From Caldilineaceae bacterium (GTDB taxonomy: Bacteria; Chloroflexota; Anaerolineae; Caldilineales; Caldilineaceae), in the NCBI GenBank assembly GCA_011523365.1, contig WTGY01000042.1, forward strand, positions 1 through 56,585: a stretch of 56,585 nucleotides of DNA, written 5' to 3'. This document shows positions 40,801-50,900 of this stretch, one piece after another. Below the pieces are notes generated by a model, which was given only the letters and a program-made list of their open reading frames with translations, did not search any database and was not told where the DNA came from. The position numbers were made by a program, and so were the translations under genes. The first letter of the stretch is position 1, and each line of letters starts with the position of its first letter.

Positions 40801-43800
40801 GACTGAGATTTACCCGGCGCAAGTTCGTAAGTGCGCTCAGATTGGGGATCTGTCCCGACAACTGGCTGTTACTGAGATTCAGCCAGCGTAAATTCGCGAG
40901 GTCGCTCAGATCAGGAATCGACCCGCTCAGATTGTTATCGCCAAGAAGCAGTTCGTACAATATCGTTAGGCCGCTCAGATCGGGAATCGGACCGCTCAGC
41001 TCATTGCCGCCTAGGTCTAGGTACCACAGCTTTGTTAGCCCGCTCAGATTGGGAATCGACCCGCTCAGACTGTTTCCGGACGCATCCAGATAGACCAGGT
41101 TAGTGAGACCTTTCAGACCCGGAATCCGCCCGCTCAACTGATTGCCTCTGAATCTTACGTCGATCAAACCGGTAAGAGCGCTCAACTCCGGAATCGACCC
41201 CGTCAACTCGTTGAAACTCAGGTCAATCTTCTCCAGGTCTGTGAGGGAACTGAGTTCGGGGACTGGCCCTGACAGACTGTTGTTACTGAAATCGATGCGC
41301 GTCAGATGCGTGAGAGCACCCAGATCCGGAATCTGCCCCTGCAGACCATTGCCATCAAGAATCAACTCCGTGACGCGACCGCCCTCGCCCGTGACCACAC
41401 CGTACCAGGAGCCGAGCGGCGCGTCGGTCAGCCAGTTTTCTCTGGAATGCCAATTTGCCCCACCCATTGCCTCGTAAAACGCTACCAACGCGTCCCTCTC
41501 CACCGTAGAAGAACAGAACGGCAGCCCCAGGCTCTCCACGTGAGCGGCCACGCCCTGATTCAGTCCTGACAAGTCTGAGTCTCCCGGTAAGCATAGCTGA
41601 TTGCCAGAGATGTCTAGCCAGGTAAGTTTGGTGAGGCCGCTGAGATCTGGGAACGGTCCGGTCAACCGATTGGCACTTAGGTTCAAACTGGCCAGATTGA
41701 CGAGAGGGTCGAAGGCGCCCGTCGGCAAACTGCTCAAGCCCATGCCCTGCATTTCAAGAATCCGCAAGTTCGTCAGGCCGCCGAATATACCTGAGGGCAG
41801 GCTAACCATGTTGTTTCCATCGATTCGCAGATGATCGAGAGTCGTCAAACCCGCAAAAGCGTCGGCCGGCAGGCTGCTCAAACCACTTCTATACAATAGG
41901 AGAACATACAGACTGGACAGCCCGCTAAAGGCGTCCGAAGACAGGCCGCTAAAGCCGTTACTCTGTAGTCCCAGGTATTCCAACTCGGGGAGGTCGCCCA
42001 AATTTGGAATTGTCCCCGTCAACTGATTGTATCCGAGATGCAGAGTCTCCAAATTGGTGAGCCCGCTCACATCCGGCATTCCGCCGCTCAACTGGTTGTT
42101 GCTGAGGTCCAACTCACGCATGTTGCTGAGTGCGCTTAAATCCGGGATCGGTCCGGACAGCTGATTGTTGCTCAGGTCCAAATCGTACAGATGACTGTAG
42201 GAGCTCAAATCGGGAATCGACCCGGACAGCTGATTGTGGCTGAGGTCCAGGAATACGAGAGAGGTAAGGGCGCTCAGGTCGGGGACCTGTCCGGTCAACT
42301 GACCGTCACTGAGATCGAGCCAGCGCAAGTTGGTGAGTGCTCTCAATTCCGACAATGACGCCGACAGCTGGTTGGCCCCCAGGTTCAAGTAAACTAAGTT
42401 GGTGAGGGAGCTAAGGCCCGTGACAGGCCCCGTCAATTCGTTGGAACTGAGGCTCAAATATCGCAGATTTGTGAGTGCGCTCAGGTCGGGAATCGACCCG
42501 CTCAGTTTGTTTCCGCCGAGAAATAGCTCGAACAGGTTTGTAAGTGCGCTCAGGTCGGGAATCGACCCGCTCAGTTTGTTTCTGCCGAGAAACAGTTCGA
42601 ACAGGTTTGTAAGGCCGCTCAGGTCGGGAATCGACCCGCTCAACTCATTGCCGCCTAGAGATAAGCGCGTCAGGTTTGGAAGACCGGTCAGTTCGGGAAT
42701 CGACCCGCTCAGCCTATTGCTGCCTAGGTCTATGGACGACAGACTTGAGAGACCACTTAGTTCGGGAATCGAGCCACTGAGCTCATTGCGGCCCAGTGAC
42801 AGGTATTTCAGGTTTGCGAGTGCATTCAGTTCCGGGATTCGCCCGCTCAACCGGTTGTAGCTCAAGTTAAGGTTGGTCAGACCGGTAAGCGTGTTCAACT
42901 CCGGGATTCGCCCAGTCAACTCGTTGAAACTGAGGTCTACGAACTCTAGGCTGGTCAGGGCACTGAGCTCGGGGATCCGACCTGACAGCTTGTTTTCGTA
43001 GAGTTCAACATATGTCAGATCTGTGAGACTGCTCAGATCGGGAATCGGACCTGTCAGCTGGTTGTAGCTGACCATGAGATGCGTCAATTTTGTAAGAGTG
43101 TTCAGTTCGGGGATTGGACCGGTCAGTTGGTTGGAGCGGAGGCTAAGTACCTCCAGGTCTGCAAGCATGCTTAAGTCCGGGATCGACCCTGTTAACTCGC
43201 AGTAGTCGAGGTTCAGTACTTGCAGCTTGGTGAGCGCACTCAAGTCTGGGATCGGTCCCGTCAACTGATTGCCACCTAGGTACAGCCCTTTTAGGTTGGT
43301 AAGCGCGCTTAAGTCGGGGATTGGACCGGTCAACAGGTTGTCCCCGAGACCCAGACTCGTCAGGCTGGTAAGCGAGCTTAAGTCAGGGATCGGCCCGGTC
43401 AACTGATTGCCGCTCAGAACCAGAACTGTCAACCCGGTGAGCGCACTGAAGTCCGGGACAGTTCCGGACAGCGCGTTGCGCCACAGGATCAATTCTGTCA
43501 GATTGGCGAGGGCGCTCATGTCAGGAATTGGCCCGCTAATTCCGTTGAAACTGAGGTCCAGCACTGTCAGGTTCTTGAGTGCGCTCAGATCTGGGAGATT
43601 CCCCCTCAACCCATTGCCCTCTAGAACCAACTCTGTGACCCTTCCGTTCTCGTCCGTGACCACACCGTGCCAGGTACCGATCGGGTAGTTGCTCAGCCAC
43701 TTGTCTCTGTTGTACCAGGTTTCCCCACCGGTCGCCTCGTAAAACGCCACCAACGCGGCCCTGTCCTCGGCAAACGAGCATGCAGGCAGCGCCAGACTCT

Positions 43801-46435
43801 CCAAATGAGCGGCAACTGCCTCATTTGAACCAGAAGGCTTACTGCCGGCCGGGAGGCACAACGGATTGGCCGAGAGGTCCAGTTCGGTCAAGGCGGTCAG
43901 GCCGCTCAAGTCCGGGAACGGCCCCGTCAGACTGTTGTGACTAAGGAACAACGTCGTGAGCTCGGTTAACATGCTGAGGTCTGGGATCTCCCCGCTCAGC
44001 TGGTTGTTGTCGACGGCCAGATGAACTAACCGGGAAAGTGCGCTCAGATCGGGAATCGACCCGGTCAACTGGTTGTCCCCCAGGTCAAGAGAGTGCAGTC
44101 CGGTGAGTGCCCCCAGGTCGGGGATGGGCCCCGTCAAATGGTTGTGTCTGAGATCGAGTACGGCCATGTCGGTGAATTCGCTCAGTGCCGAGATAGTTCC
44201 CGTCACATTGCTGCTGCTGAGATCGAGCGACTTCAGTTTGGTGAGTGTACTCACCTCCGAGAAAGAAACGGTCAGCTGGTTGTCCCCGAGTTCCAGGATT
44301 TTCAGGTTGGTCAAACCCGTCAGATCGGGTACCCCTCCAGTTAAACTATTGTTGGATAGTAACAGCGCATTCAAGTTTGTGAGCGTGCTGAGTTCCGGTA
44401 CTCTCCCGCTCAACTGATTGAAGCCGAGTGACAGCACTTCCAGACTGGTGAGAGCGCCCAAGTCCGGAATCTGCCCTGTCAGCTGGTTGTTAGTGAGGTT
44501 GAGGTACTTCAGGTTGACGAGCGTACTCAAATCAGGGATAGACCCGGTCAGTTCGTTGGTATTGAGATTCACGCTTGTCAGATTGACTAGGGCACTCACA
44601 TCGGGGATTAGACCAGTCAACCCGTTGAAACTGAGGTCCAGCTCTGTCAGCTTGCCGAGTACGCTCAGATCCGGGACGGGTCCGGTCAGCTGGTTGCCAG
44701 CAAGGGACAGGGAATTCAGGTTGGTAAGGCCGGTCATGCTCGGTAACCGACCCGTCACCTCATTGCGACTGAGGTTCAGCACTGTCAATTCGCTGAAAGC
44801 GCTCAAATCCGGGAATGGTCCTTCCAGACCATTGTATTCGAGAACCAACTGCGTAACGTGCCCATTCTCGTCCGTGACCACACCGTACCAGGAGCCGAGC
44901 GGCGCGTCGGTCAGCCAGTTGTCACTTTCTGTCCAGTTGGCCCCGTCCATTGCATTGTAGAGGGCCGCCAGCGCTGCCCTCTCCTGAGGCACATTAGGTA
45001 CGTCCGCAGCTTCCTTAACAGTGACATGAACATACTCCGACCACGCGCTCGTCTCTCCTGACTCGCTCACAGCGCGTACCGCATAATGGTATGTTGTGCC
45101 CGCGACGACTTCGACGTGGCTGAAGTCTGTGCCGGTCAAGTCGCCGTCGTCCAGCTGCGCCCAGCCGTCGAGCTCCGTCCATGTCCACAGATCGTAGCGC
45201 ACCGCGCCGGGAACCGCCTCCCAACTCAATTCGACCGAGCCCGCGCCTGCCTCGGCTGACAGGACTGGCTTTGCCAGAACCGAGAATGTCGCCATGGGCG
45301 TGGCCGTCGCCTGCGTACCCGGAGTCGAAGTCGGCGTAGGCGTAGCACTGGGCGTCGGCTCCGCGGTTACCGCCTCGGCAGCTACCGAAGCAGAGGCGCG
45401 CTCCGACCACGCGCCAAGTCTGCCCGCCCTGCTCACGGCGCGCACCCAATAATAGTAAGTCGTCCCCGCAACGACCTCACTGTGCCTGAAAGAAGTGTCC
45501 GTTAGCGCGCCGTCGTCCAACTGGTAGTAGCCAATCGCGCTGTCCCACCACGCCCAGAGTTCGTACCGTACGGCTCCAGTTACCTCTTCCCAACGTAAGG
45601 CAATCTCTCCCTCTACACCCTCTGCAGTCAGTTTCGGAGCCGCCAGCACCGGTTCGGTGGCTTCTGCCGTTGGTGTTACTGTCTGCGTTGCCGGCCGCAT
45701 CGAAGCGTCTTCGGGAGTTGCGGTCTCCGTCGGCGTTACGGTAGGCGTATGCGTAACTGTAGCAGGCACATTTGAAGCTGGTGTGGAGGTTACGGTCCCG
45801 GTTGGTGTTGCCGTAGGAGTATACGTAGCCTGCCTACCTGAACCCGGCGTCGAGGTTGGGGTCCCGGTTGCAGCTGCCGTAGGTGTATCTGTAGCCGGCA
45901 TACCTGAAGCCGGTGTCGAAGTTGCGCTTTCGGTTGGCGTTGCCGTAGGTGTTTCTGTTGCCGGCATATTGGAAGCCGGTGTCGAAGTGGCGGTCTCCGT
46001 AGACGTTGCCGTCGGCGTGAACGCCTGGTTCACAGGCGCTGTTTCGTCGGCATACTCCGACCACTCGCTCGTGGTTCCACTGCCGTCTACCGCGCGAACT
46101 GCGTAGAAGTAGGTCCTGCCTGGCACAAGCCCGCTGTGCGTGAAAGATGTGTCAGTCAAACTGCCGTCATCCAGCTGCTGCCAGTCGTCAACATTGTCCC
46201 ACACCCATAGATCGTACCTGACAGCGCCGGATACCGCATCCCAGCTGAGCTTGACCGTGTTCTCCTCAGTCAGCATCGCAGTCAACACAGGCGTGTCCAG
46301 CCCAGTAGACGACCCGGTCTGGGCGTACGTACCCAATTGAGAACTGAGTAAGAGGGAGATCAGTACCGCAACTGAGGTGGCCAGATGAACTGCTTTCTTG
46401 GCTCTTGGTGCCAACAAACGCGTTTCGCCTTCCAT
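37853..46435 (-). CDS. Giant secreted FN3/leucine-rich-repeat protein (2860 residues)
   Basis: This very large exported protein has a signal peptide (KKAVHLATSVAVLISLLLSS, cleaved near YAQT). Three FN3-like domains lie at about 45-130, 265-352 and 385-470, each with LSWEAVPGAVRYDLW-type strands and a closing YAVRAV. A Thr-Pro-rich minisatellite linker spans 140-228. Four LRR blocks then begin at about 477, 890, 1650 and 2175. Each opens with an N-terminal cap (ERAALVAFYEATGGANW, NWLTDAPLGSWYGVV) and continues with 23-residue repeats of the LTGPIPDLSALTNL type, over 85 in all by length. Three stretches switch to the 24-residue SLPAGVFSDLTNL type. No membrane anchor or LPXTG signal is visible. 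It probably acts at the cell surface in adhesion or recognition. The ribosome-binding site is weak. Confidence 0.93.
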   Translation of the reverse strand: MEGETRLLAPRAKKAVHLATSVAVLISLLLSSQLGTYAQTGSSTGLDTPVLTAMLTEENTVKLSWDAVSGAVRYDLWVWDNVDDWQQLDDGSLTDTSFTHSGLVPGRTYFYAVRAVDGSGTTSEWSEYADETAPVNQAFTPTATSTETATSTPASNMPATETPTATPTESATSTPASGMPATDTPTAAATGTPTSTPGSGRQATYTPTATPTGTVTSTPASNVPATVTHTPTVTPTETATPEDASMRPATQTVTPTAEATEPVLAAPKLTAEGVEGEIALRWEEVTGAVRYELWAWWDSAIGYYQLDDGALTDTSFRHSEVVAGTTYYYWVRAVSRAGRLGAWSERASASVAAEAVTAEPTPSATPTPTSTPGTQATATPMATFSVLAKPVLSAEAGAGSVELSWEAVPGAVRYDLWTWTELDGWAQLDDGDLTGTDFSHVEVVAGTTYHYAVRAVSESGETSAWSEYVHVTVKEAADVPNVPQERAALAALYNAMDGANWTESDNWLTDAPLGSWYGVVTDENGHVTQLVLEYNGLEGPFPDLSAFSELTVLNLSRNEVTGRLPSMTGLTNLNSLSLAGNQLTGPVPDLSVLGKLTELDLSFNGLTGLIPDVSALVNLTSVNLNTNELTGSIPDLSTLVNLKYLNLTNNQLTGQIPDLGALTSLEVLSLGFNQLSGRVPELSTLTNLNALLLSNNSLTGGVPDLTGLTNLKILELGDNQLTVSFSEVSTLTKLKSLDLSSSNVTGTISALSEFTDMAVLDLRHNHLTGPIPDLGALTGLHSLDLGDNQLTGSIPDLSALSRLVHLAVDNNQLSGEIPDLSMLTELTTLFLSHNSLTGPFPDLSGLTALTELDLSANPLCLPAGSKPSGSNEAVAAHLESLALPACSFAEDRAALVAFYEATGGETWYNRDKWLSNYPIGTWHGVVTDENGRVTELVLEGNGLRGNLPDLSALKNLTVLDLSFNGISGPIPDMSALANLTELILWRNALSGTVPDFSALTGLTVLVLSGNQLTGPIPDLSSLTSLTSLGLGDNLLTGPIPDLSALTNLKGLYLGGNQLTGPIPDLSALTKLQVLNLDYCELTGSIPDLSMLADLEVLSLRSNQLTGPIPELNTLTKLTHLMVSYNQLTGPIPDLSSLTDLTYVELYENKLSGRIPELSALTSLEFVDLSFNELTGRIPELNTLTGLTNLNLSYNRLSGRIPELNALANLKYLSLGRNELSGSIPELSGLSSLSSIDLGSNRLSGSIPELTGLPNLTRLSLGGNELSGSIPDLSGLTNLFELFLGRNKLSGSIPDLSALTNLFELFLGGNKLSGSIPDLSALTNLRYLSLSSNELTGPVTGLSSLTNLVYLNLGANQLSASLSELRALTNLRWLDLSDGQLTGQVPDLSALTSLVFLDLSHNQLSGSIPDLSSYSHLYDLDLSNNQLSGPIPDLSALSNMRELDLSNNQLSGGMPDVSGLTNLETLHLGYNQLTGTIPNLGDLPELEYLGLQSNGFSGLSSDAFSGLSSLYVLLLYRSGLSSLPADAFAGLTTLDHLRIDGNNMVSLPSGIFGGLTNLRILEMQGMGLSSLPTGAFDPLVNLASLNLSANRLTGPFPDLSGLTKLTWLDISGNQLCLPGDSDLSGLNQGVAAHVESLGLPFCSSTVERDALVAFYEAMGGANWHSRENWLTDAPLGSWYGVVTGEGGRVTELILDGNGLQGQIPDLGALTHLTRIDFSNNSLSGPVPELSSLTDLEKIDLSFNELTGSIPELSALTGLIDVRFRGNQLSGRIPGLKGLTNLVYLDASGNSLSGSIPNLSGLTKLWYLDLGGNELSGPIPDLSGLTILYELLLGDNNLSGSIPDLSDLANLRWLNLSNSQLSGQIPNLSALTNLRRVNLSHGQLTGQIPDLSASTSLESLDLSHNQLSGSVPDLSALTSLESLDLSSNQLSGSIPDLSAFSKMRYLNLGFNQLSGPIPDLSALSNLRGLYLGNNQLSGGIPDVSGLTNLVTLYLGYNQLTGTIPKLGALTGLHTLALQSNSFSGLSSDAFGGLTNLRLLLLYRSGLSSLPANVFAGLTTLEHLRVDGNNLGSLPAGVFSDLTNLQILEMQGSGLRSLPAGVFDDLVSLTTLSLAANQLTGPIPDFNGLTKLIWLDLSGNQFCLPANFSSSGLDVGVAAHVQGLNLPSCPSAEERAALVALYEATGGANWLNSENWLTDAPLGSWYGVVTDGGGHVTRLVLNGNGLRGNLPDLNALSKLTELDLGRNELSGSLPDVSGLTNLVTLYLGYNQLTGTIGNLGELDRLEHLALQSNSFNGLSSDAFGGLSNLHVLLLYRSGLSSLPADAFAGLTNLEHLRVDGNDLGSLPSGIFSNLANLRLLEMQANKFGRLPSGIFSGLTNLSGLNVSESGLKSLPEGAFAGLSKLESLDLANNSLSSLPTDFTADLSSLTKLLLSRNKLRGSIPDLSGLTNLATLDLSYNQFSGPVPDMSGLRNLTHLSLAVNPLAVPFPDLNALTSLTSLDLGLCQLTGQIPDLSAFSEMEFLDLGENRLTGPLPDLRALAGLKELRLHSNSLTGPIPDLGSLSDLTYLALSYNQLTGQIPDLSQLTKLTQLHLSSNKLTGPIPALGTMTQLTDLWLDSNQLTGPIPDLSALSELKWLELSHNKLTGQIPNLSSLTHLMHLSLGANLISGPIPDLSSLKSVQDVFLGHSQLTGPIPDLSALAKLQRMDISSAQLTGSIPDLSALSELTDLALDSNQLSGQIPDLSALTKLGGLYLSRNLLTGAIPDLSALVRMRALWLSHNQLTGRIPEMETLSELSQLLLDHNQLNGPVPDLGSLANLTTLDVTGNSLCLPEGFSLSSLHEGVANHLEGLNLPVCSNPRMS
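42475..42612. repeat. Near-identical tandem 69-bp LRR units
   Basis: Two consecutive 69-bp units (42475-42543 and 42544-42612) differ at three bases and encode the same 23-residue LRR with one or two changes. A third, more diverged unit follows in phase. This is evidence of recent unit duplication inside the giant LRR gene. Confidence 0.95.
45755..46018. repeat. 66-bp minisatellite encoding a Thr-Pro linker
   Basis: Four in-frame units of about 66 bp encode 22-residue repeats of the form TPTATPTESATSTPASGMPAT. They lie between the first two FN3 domains of the giant LRR protein. The unit length keeps the frame when copies are gained or lost. Confidence 0.85.
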
Positions 46436-47020
46436 TGGGAGACCCCCGTAATGCTGCGACGCAGACTCTTGAAGAAGAGCAGCACGCCTAGCTCTTTCAT
46501 GGAGCGTGCCGGCCGTCGAAGCGCTGGGCTGTGGCCGGGACAGTCCCGGTCACTGTTTCGTATTCATGAAAGCGACTTGAGGAAGAATGAAGCAAATGTT
46601 CATCTCTTCTTTACAGTTTAACCCCAATCAGCGGCGATAGCCTGGCCCGAAAGTCTCGAATGTGGAACTTCGGTCTCCCAAAAACGGTACACTGCCAATT
46701 GAAACTCTCTTCTGAAGAGAAGCGTTGAGGAATCGAAGATGCGGCACTTCTGTCAAAGTGAGGCTGAGCACGCGACCACCTCTGTGGTGTGACCTTCTTA
46801 GGTTCGACCCATTGCACAGTCATAGTCAATGTGGCACGCGCTTCCATTCAGCCGATGGACGATCAGCTGGCAGGACCCCCATGGCGCAGCCCGCCCCACA
46901 GATGGTTGCTCGCTGACGTCCTCCAAGACAGCGGTGTGCCGGCGCAATGCGAACGCCGTAAGGGACCGCACAGCCCCCCAACTAAGTCCGGTACGCCTCC
47001 CGTGGTCAAACCGACCCTAC

Positions 47021-47043
47021 GAGTGACTTCGCGGATCGAACGG
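47021..47043. repeat. Partial CTTCGCG repeat
   Basis: GAGTGACTTCGCGGATCGAA keeps only the right end (TGACTTCGCGGATC) of the unit seen whole at 31031. It therefore appears to be a decayed or truncated copy. Confidence 0.7.
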
Positions 47044-47139
47044 TTTTTTCCGTCACTACATGCAAGCAAGGCAGCTACTAAGCCATAGCCATCCCGCGTT
47101 TAACACTGGGGCAGGGGAAGCGACCTCTCTGACAACTGG

Positions 47140-47228
47140 CCACTATCCACTGACCACTGCAGTTATGGGCGGTCGGCCGCAAGCGGCCTCCCTTGTGCGG
47201 GGGCTCCGCCCCCGCAACGCCCCCGGTC
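47140..47228. repeat. Heptamer array plus GC-rich two-hairpin repeat
   Basis: Three 7-base units (CCACTAT, CCACTGA, CCACTGC at 47140-47160) lead into GGGCGGTCGG. Hairpin 1 (GGCCG-caag-CGGCC, 47175-47188) and hairpin 2 (GCGGGGGC-tcc-GCCCCCGC, 47197-47215) follow. The same order occurs at 56498-56585. Confidence 0.9.
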
Positions 47229-47972
47229 ATGTCCGCGCCGTAGCGAGTGTGTGGCTAATGTGAAGTCGCCGTCTCGCGGCGGCCGGGCTTCACCCCCCCA
47301 ACCCGCGTCTTGGCCCATTCCGAGTAAGTGCCAGCGCAGGCAAGGCAACTCCCATTTCTACCCACCGTTCACCGCAATTACCATCAGGAGCCCGTTACAC
47401 AAATGCTGACGGTACAATCCACCTGGACAGACCGCACACTGTACACACTCAACATGGCTCAGTAGTTGCCAAGCCAGAAACATTTCTAACAGGCCAACAG
47501 GCGTTCCATTCTTATCGAAGCGATGCTGACCTGCCCCCTCCCTGACGTCCAAGGTTCGTGGTCTTTGCAACAGGCAAACAAATCTTTTCGTTCCGGCAGG
47601 ACGTCGCCCGCAAGAGTATACACCCTTAGCGTGTCGTTTACGTATCATTGCTGACACTTGCTGTGCCAAAAACATGCCAGAATGTCCGGAAAGGGCGTCC
47701 GCGCGCGACGCCCCTTCTTGCATTCATGGTTTGTATGGGAAGGACTTTAGGTGCGGTCGGGCTGTTCGTCCTTCCGGACCGACGGTTGCAATGTGAAGCG
47801 CGCACTGTATTAAACGGCATCCTCGCAACTCCAGGACACGACCAATTCGTTCCTGCCGGCACCATTAGGGCCGATTTCTCCTTACCCCAATGAAGCCTGG
47901 CAAGACAAGCGCCAAGAACAAACCGATCTGGGCCGAAGGAGCGCCTCCATCACCCACATCCCGCCCAAGAGT

Positions 47973-50900
47973 TCACGGCCTGCAAACCGAGGGCACCGAC
48001 CCATCGCCCAAAACCTCTTTGATCAACCTGGCAGCCTCTGCATCGTACGCCTCCAGCGTCGACTCACTATCCCCTCCGAAACCCGGCAGCGCCCCCCACA
48101 ACCAGTACTTGACCGTCTCTGCCCAGTACTCCTCGGCTCCCACTGACGCCGGCCGCCCTCTCCACAGCCCTTCCTCCACTGCCGCCTCGTACACACCGTC
48201 AAGCCGCAAACTGAACTCTTCTCCGTCAGCCTGTTCCTCAAGCGCACGCCGAATCAGGTGAGCGAATCCCTGCAGAAAGTGCCCGCAGTTCGGGTCAAAC
48301 TGCGTCACCTTGGCCTGCCACCCATCCCTCCTGCCGGCGGCCTCCCCCCAATAACCGAAAAACTCGATCCGCGCGTCGTTGGCGGCCAGTGTTTCGAGCA
48401 GGTCCGGTCGGTCCGCCAGCACACCGGCAATGATATCTCGCGCTTCCCTCATCTTCTCGTCAGGCACCTCTGACGGCGCCACGACCACAATCCCGTCGAA
48501 AGCCAGGTATTTCTGAAAGAACAAATCAAGTCCAAGAGAAGGTGGCGGCGGCCGATACTGCTGTTGGAAGACCGCCGCATACAACGGCTCCGACCAGCCG
48601 CTTCTTGCGCCTTCAGCGTCCCGCGCACGTACCTGGTAATAGTAGTTCCTGCCGTCGGTCACTACGCCGTGCGCGAAATGTGTATCCGCTAGCTCGTCGC
48701 CCAAAAGATCCCAACTTCGATCGATGCTGTCCCACACCCGCAGATCATAACTCTTAGCGTTAGCCGCCGCCTCCCAATTGAGCATCACCCTACTGTCGCT
48801 GACTGTCGCTTGCAGATTCCTGGGCGCAGCCGGTACAAGCGGCAGATCGGCCGCCGCGCAGTCCGCCAGTGAAAGCGATTCCAGGTGCGCATTGACGAAT
48901 ACACTTGAGCCCGGCCCATCCGACGCCGAAGCCAGGCAAAACTGATTGCCCGTGAGCTCCAGAAATATCAGACTGGAGAGTCCGCCAAAGTCAGGCAGCG
49001 GGCCCGTCAACAGATTGTGGCTGAGTGACAGTCGCGTCAGTTTCTTGAGCGCATCCAGATCGACCACCTGCCCTGCAAATTGATTGTCACTCAGGTTCAG
49101 CACCCTCAGATTTCTGGCGAGACTGAGATCGGGAATCTGACCGGTCAACTCGTTCGACTCCAGAAAGAGCCACCTCAAATCTGCAAGAGCCCCCGGATCG
49201 GGAACGATGCCGGTCAACTGGTTGCCCCCCATCGACACCCCGACCAGCCTCTTCAGGCCGCTCAAATCGGGTATGGGTCCACGCAACCCGTTCTCCGAAA
49301 GTTCCAGGGTTTCCAGCCTGACAAGCGCGCCCAATTCCGGGATACCACCTGTAAGACCGTTGTCGCTGAAGTCTAGCTCCTTCAGGAAGGAGAGCGCACC
49401 AAGTGCCGGGACTGGTCCGGTCAGCAAGTTTGAGCTCAGTTTCAGAATGGTCAATCTGGTGAGGGCCCCCAGTTCAGGTATAGGACCCTCTAACCGGTTA
49501 CCACTCAGATTCAGGTCAGTCAGCCTGGGGACATTCTGCAATTCGGGGATCGGCCCCGTCAGCTGGTTATTCTCAAGGAAGACCTGAGTCAGCCTCGTTA
49601 GCCCGTCCAGCTCCGGTACCGCTCCCGTAAACTGGTTTGACGCCAGCGACAACCGCCAGAGGTTCGCAAATTGGCTTAGATCGGGAATCGACCCCGTCAG
49701 CCCGTTGTTACTCAGATACAGGACTTCGAGGCTGGTGAGTGCACTCAGATCAGGAATCGGGCCCGTCAGAAGGTTATTGCTGAGAAACAGCACCCTCAGT
49801 TGCGACAAATCGCAAAGTTCCGGCACCGTCCCGGTCAACTGGTTGTTGTCGAGGTAAACGCGCGTCAGCCTGGCAAGAGAGCACAACTCAGGCACTGGCC
49901 CGGTCAACTGGTTTGACCCAAGGTCCAGCGTTTGCAGCTCCGCCAGTGCACGCAACTCAGGAATCTGCCCTGTCAACTGGTTACCGCTTAGGTGCAGAGC
50001 CGCGAGGCCGGTCAGAGCACTCAGATCGGGGATGGCTCCCGTCAACTCGTTGTTGTCAAGGTACACACCTCTGAGATCCCCTAGCGACTCTAGATCCGGC
50101 ACGCCGCCGGTCAACTGATTGTCGTGCAGTGCCAATGTCACAAGACCGGAGAGGCGGCTCAGGTCCGGCACCTGCCCCGACAACCTGTTGATTCCCAGGT
50201 TCAGGTTCTCCAGGCTGGTGAGTGCAGTCAAATCGGGTATGGGTCCACTCAAACCGTTGTTCTCAAGATACAGTCCGGTAACATGACCCTGCTGGTCCGT
50301 ATAGACGCCGTACCAGTTCGCAATCGACACGTCCGAAAGCCAGTGGTCCTGCCGCCTCCAGTTCGCTCCGTCCGTCGCCTCGTAGAGAGCAACCAGCGCC
50401 GCCCTTTCCTCCGGGACCTCCGGAACAACCAGCAAGCCCGGTACCGTCGCCGACACCTGCTGTGCCCACTCGCCTTCTGCTCCGGTCCCGTCTATCGCAC
50501 GTATTCCATAGAAGTAGGTCAAGCCCGCCGGCAGCCCGCCGTGGCTGTAGGCCGCTGCCGTCAAATTGCCGTCATCCAGCCTTTGCCAGCCCTCCCACCT
50601 GGTCCACGTCCACAGTTCAAAGCTCGCCGCCCCGTCCACCTCCGTCCAGCTCAACTCGACACCGCCCTCTACTGCCACCGCTGAAAGTATCGGCGCCACA
50701 AGCGTCGAATGCGCCGCCTCGATTGTGGCCGCAACCTGCTCTGACCAGGCACCAGTCTCCCCCGAATCGCTCACCGCCCGAATCAGATAGTAATACGTCG
50801 TGCCCGCCGCGACTTCGACATGGTGAAAAGTTGTCCCCGTCAATTCGCCGTCGTCCAACTGATTCCAGTCGATCTCACTGTCCCACCACGCCCAAAGCTC

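Larger units (their letters stand above)
46436..47972. other. Long intergenic region between LRR genes
   Basis: About 1.5 kb without a credible gene. It contains the upstream region of the giant LRR gene, a partial CTTCGCG unit at 47021-47043, and a GC-rich two-hairpin repeat with a heptamer array at 47140-47228. Short frames such as 47358-47723 (minus strand) lack a recognisable domain or ribosome-binding site. Confidence 0.6.

Noticed and set aside
42399..42860. Plus-strand Ser/Arg/Leu-rich frames opposite LRR DNA
   Set aside because: Their regularity only mirrors the 69-bp LRR unit on the other strand.
46741..46810. Possible tRNA, because of a GGTTCGACCC T-loop-like sequence
   Set aside because: I could not build an acceptor stem, D-arm and anticodon arm around it.
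47358..47723. Possible small gene in the long gap between LRR genes
   Set aside because: The 121-residue translation shows no domain, no plausible start signal and no link to neighbouring genes.
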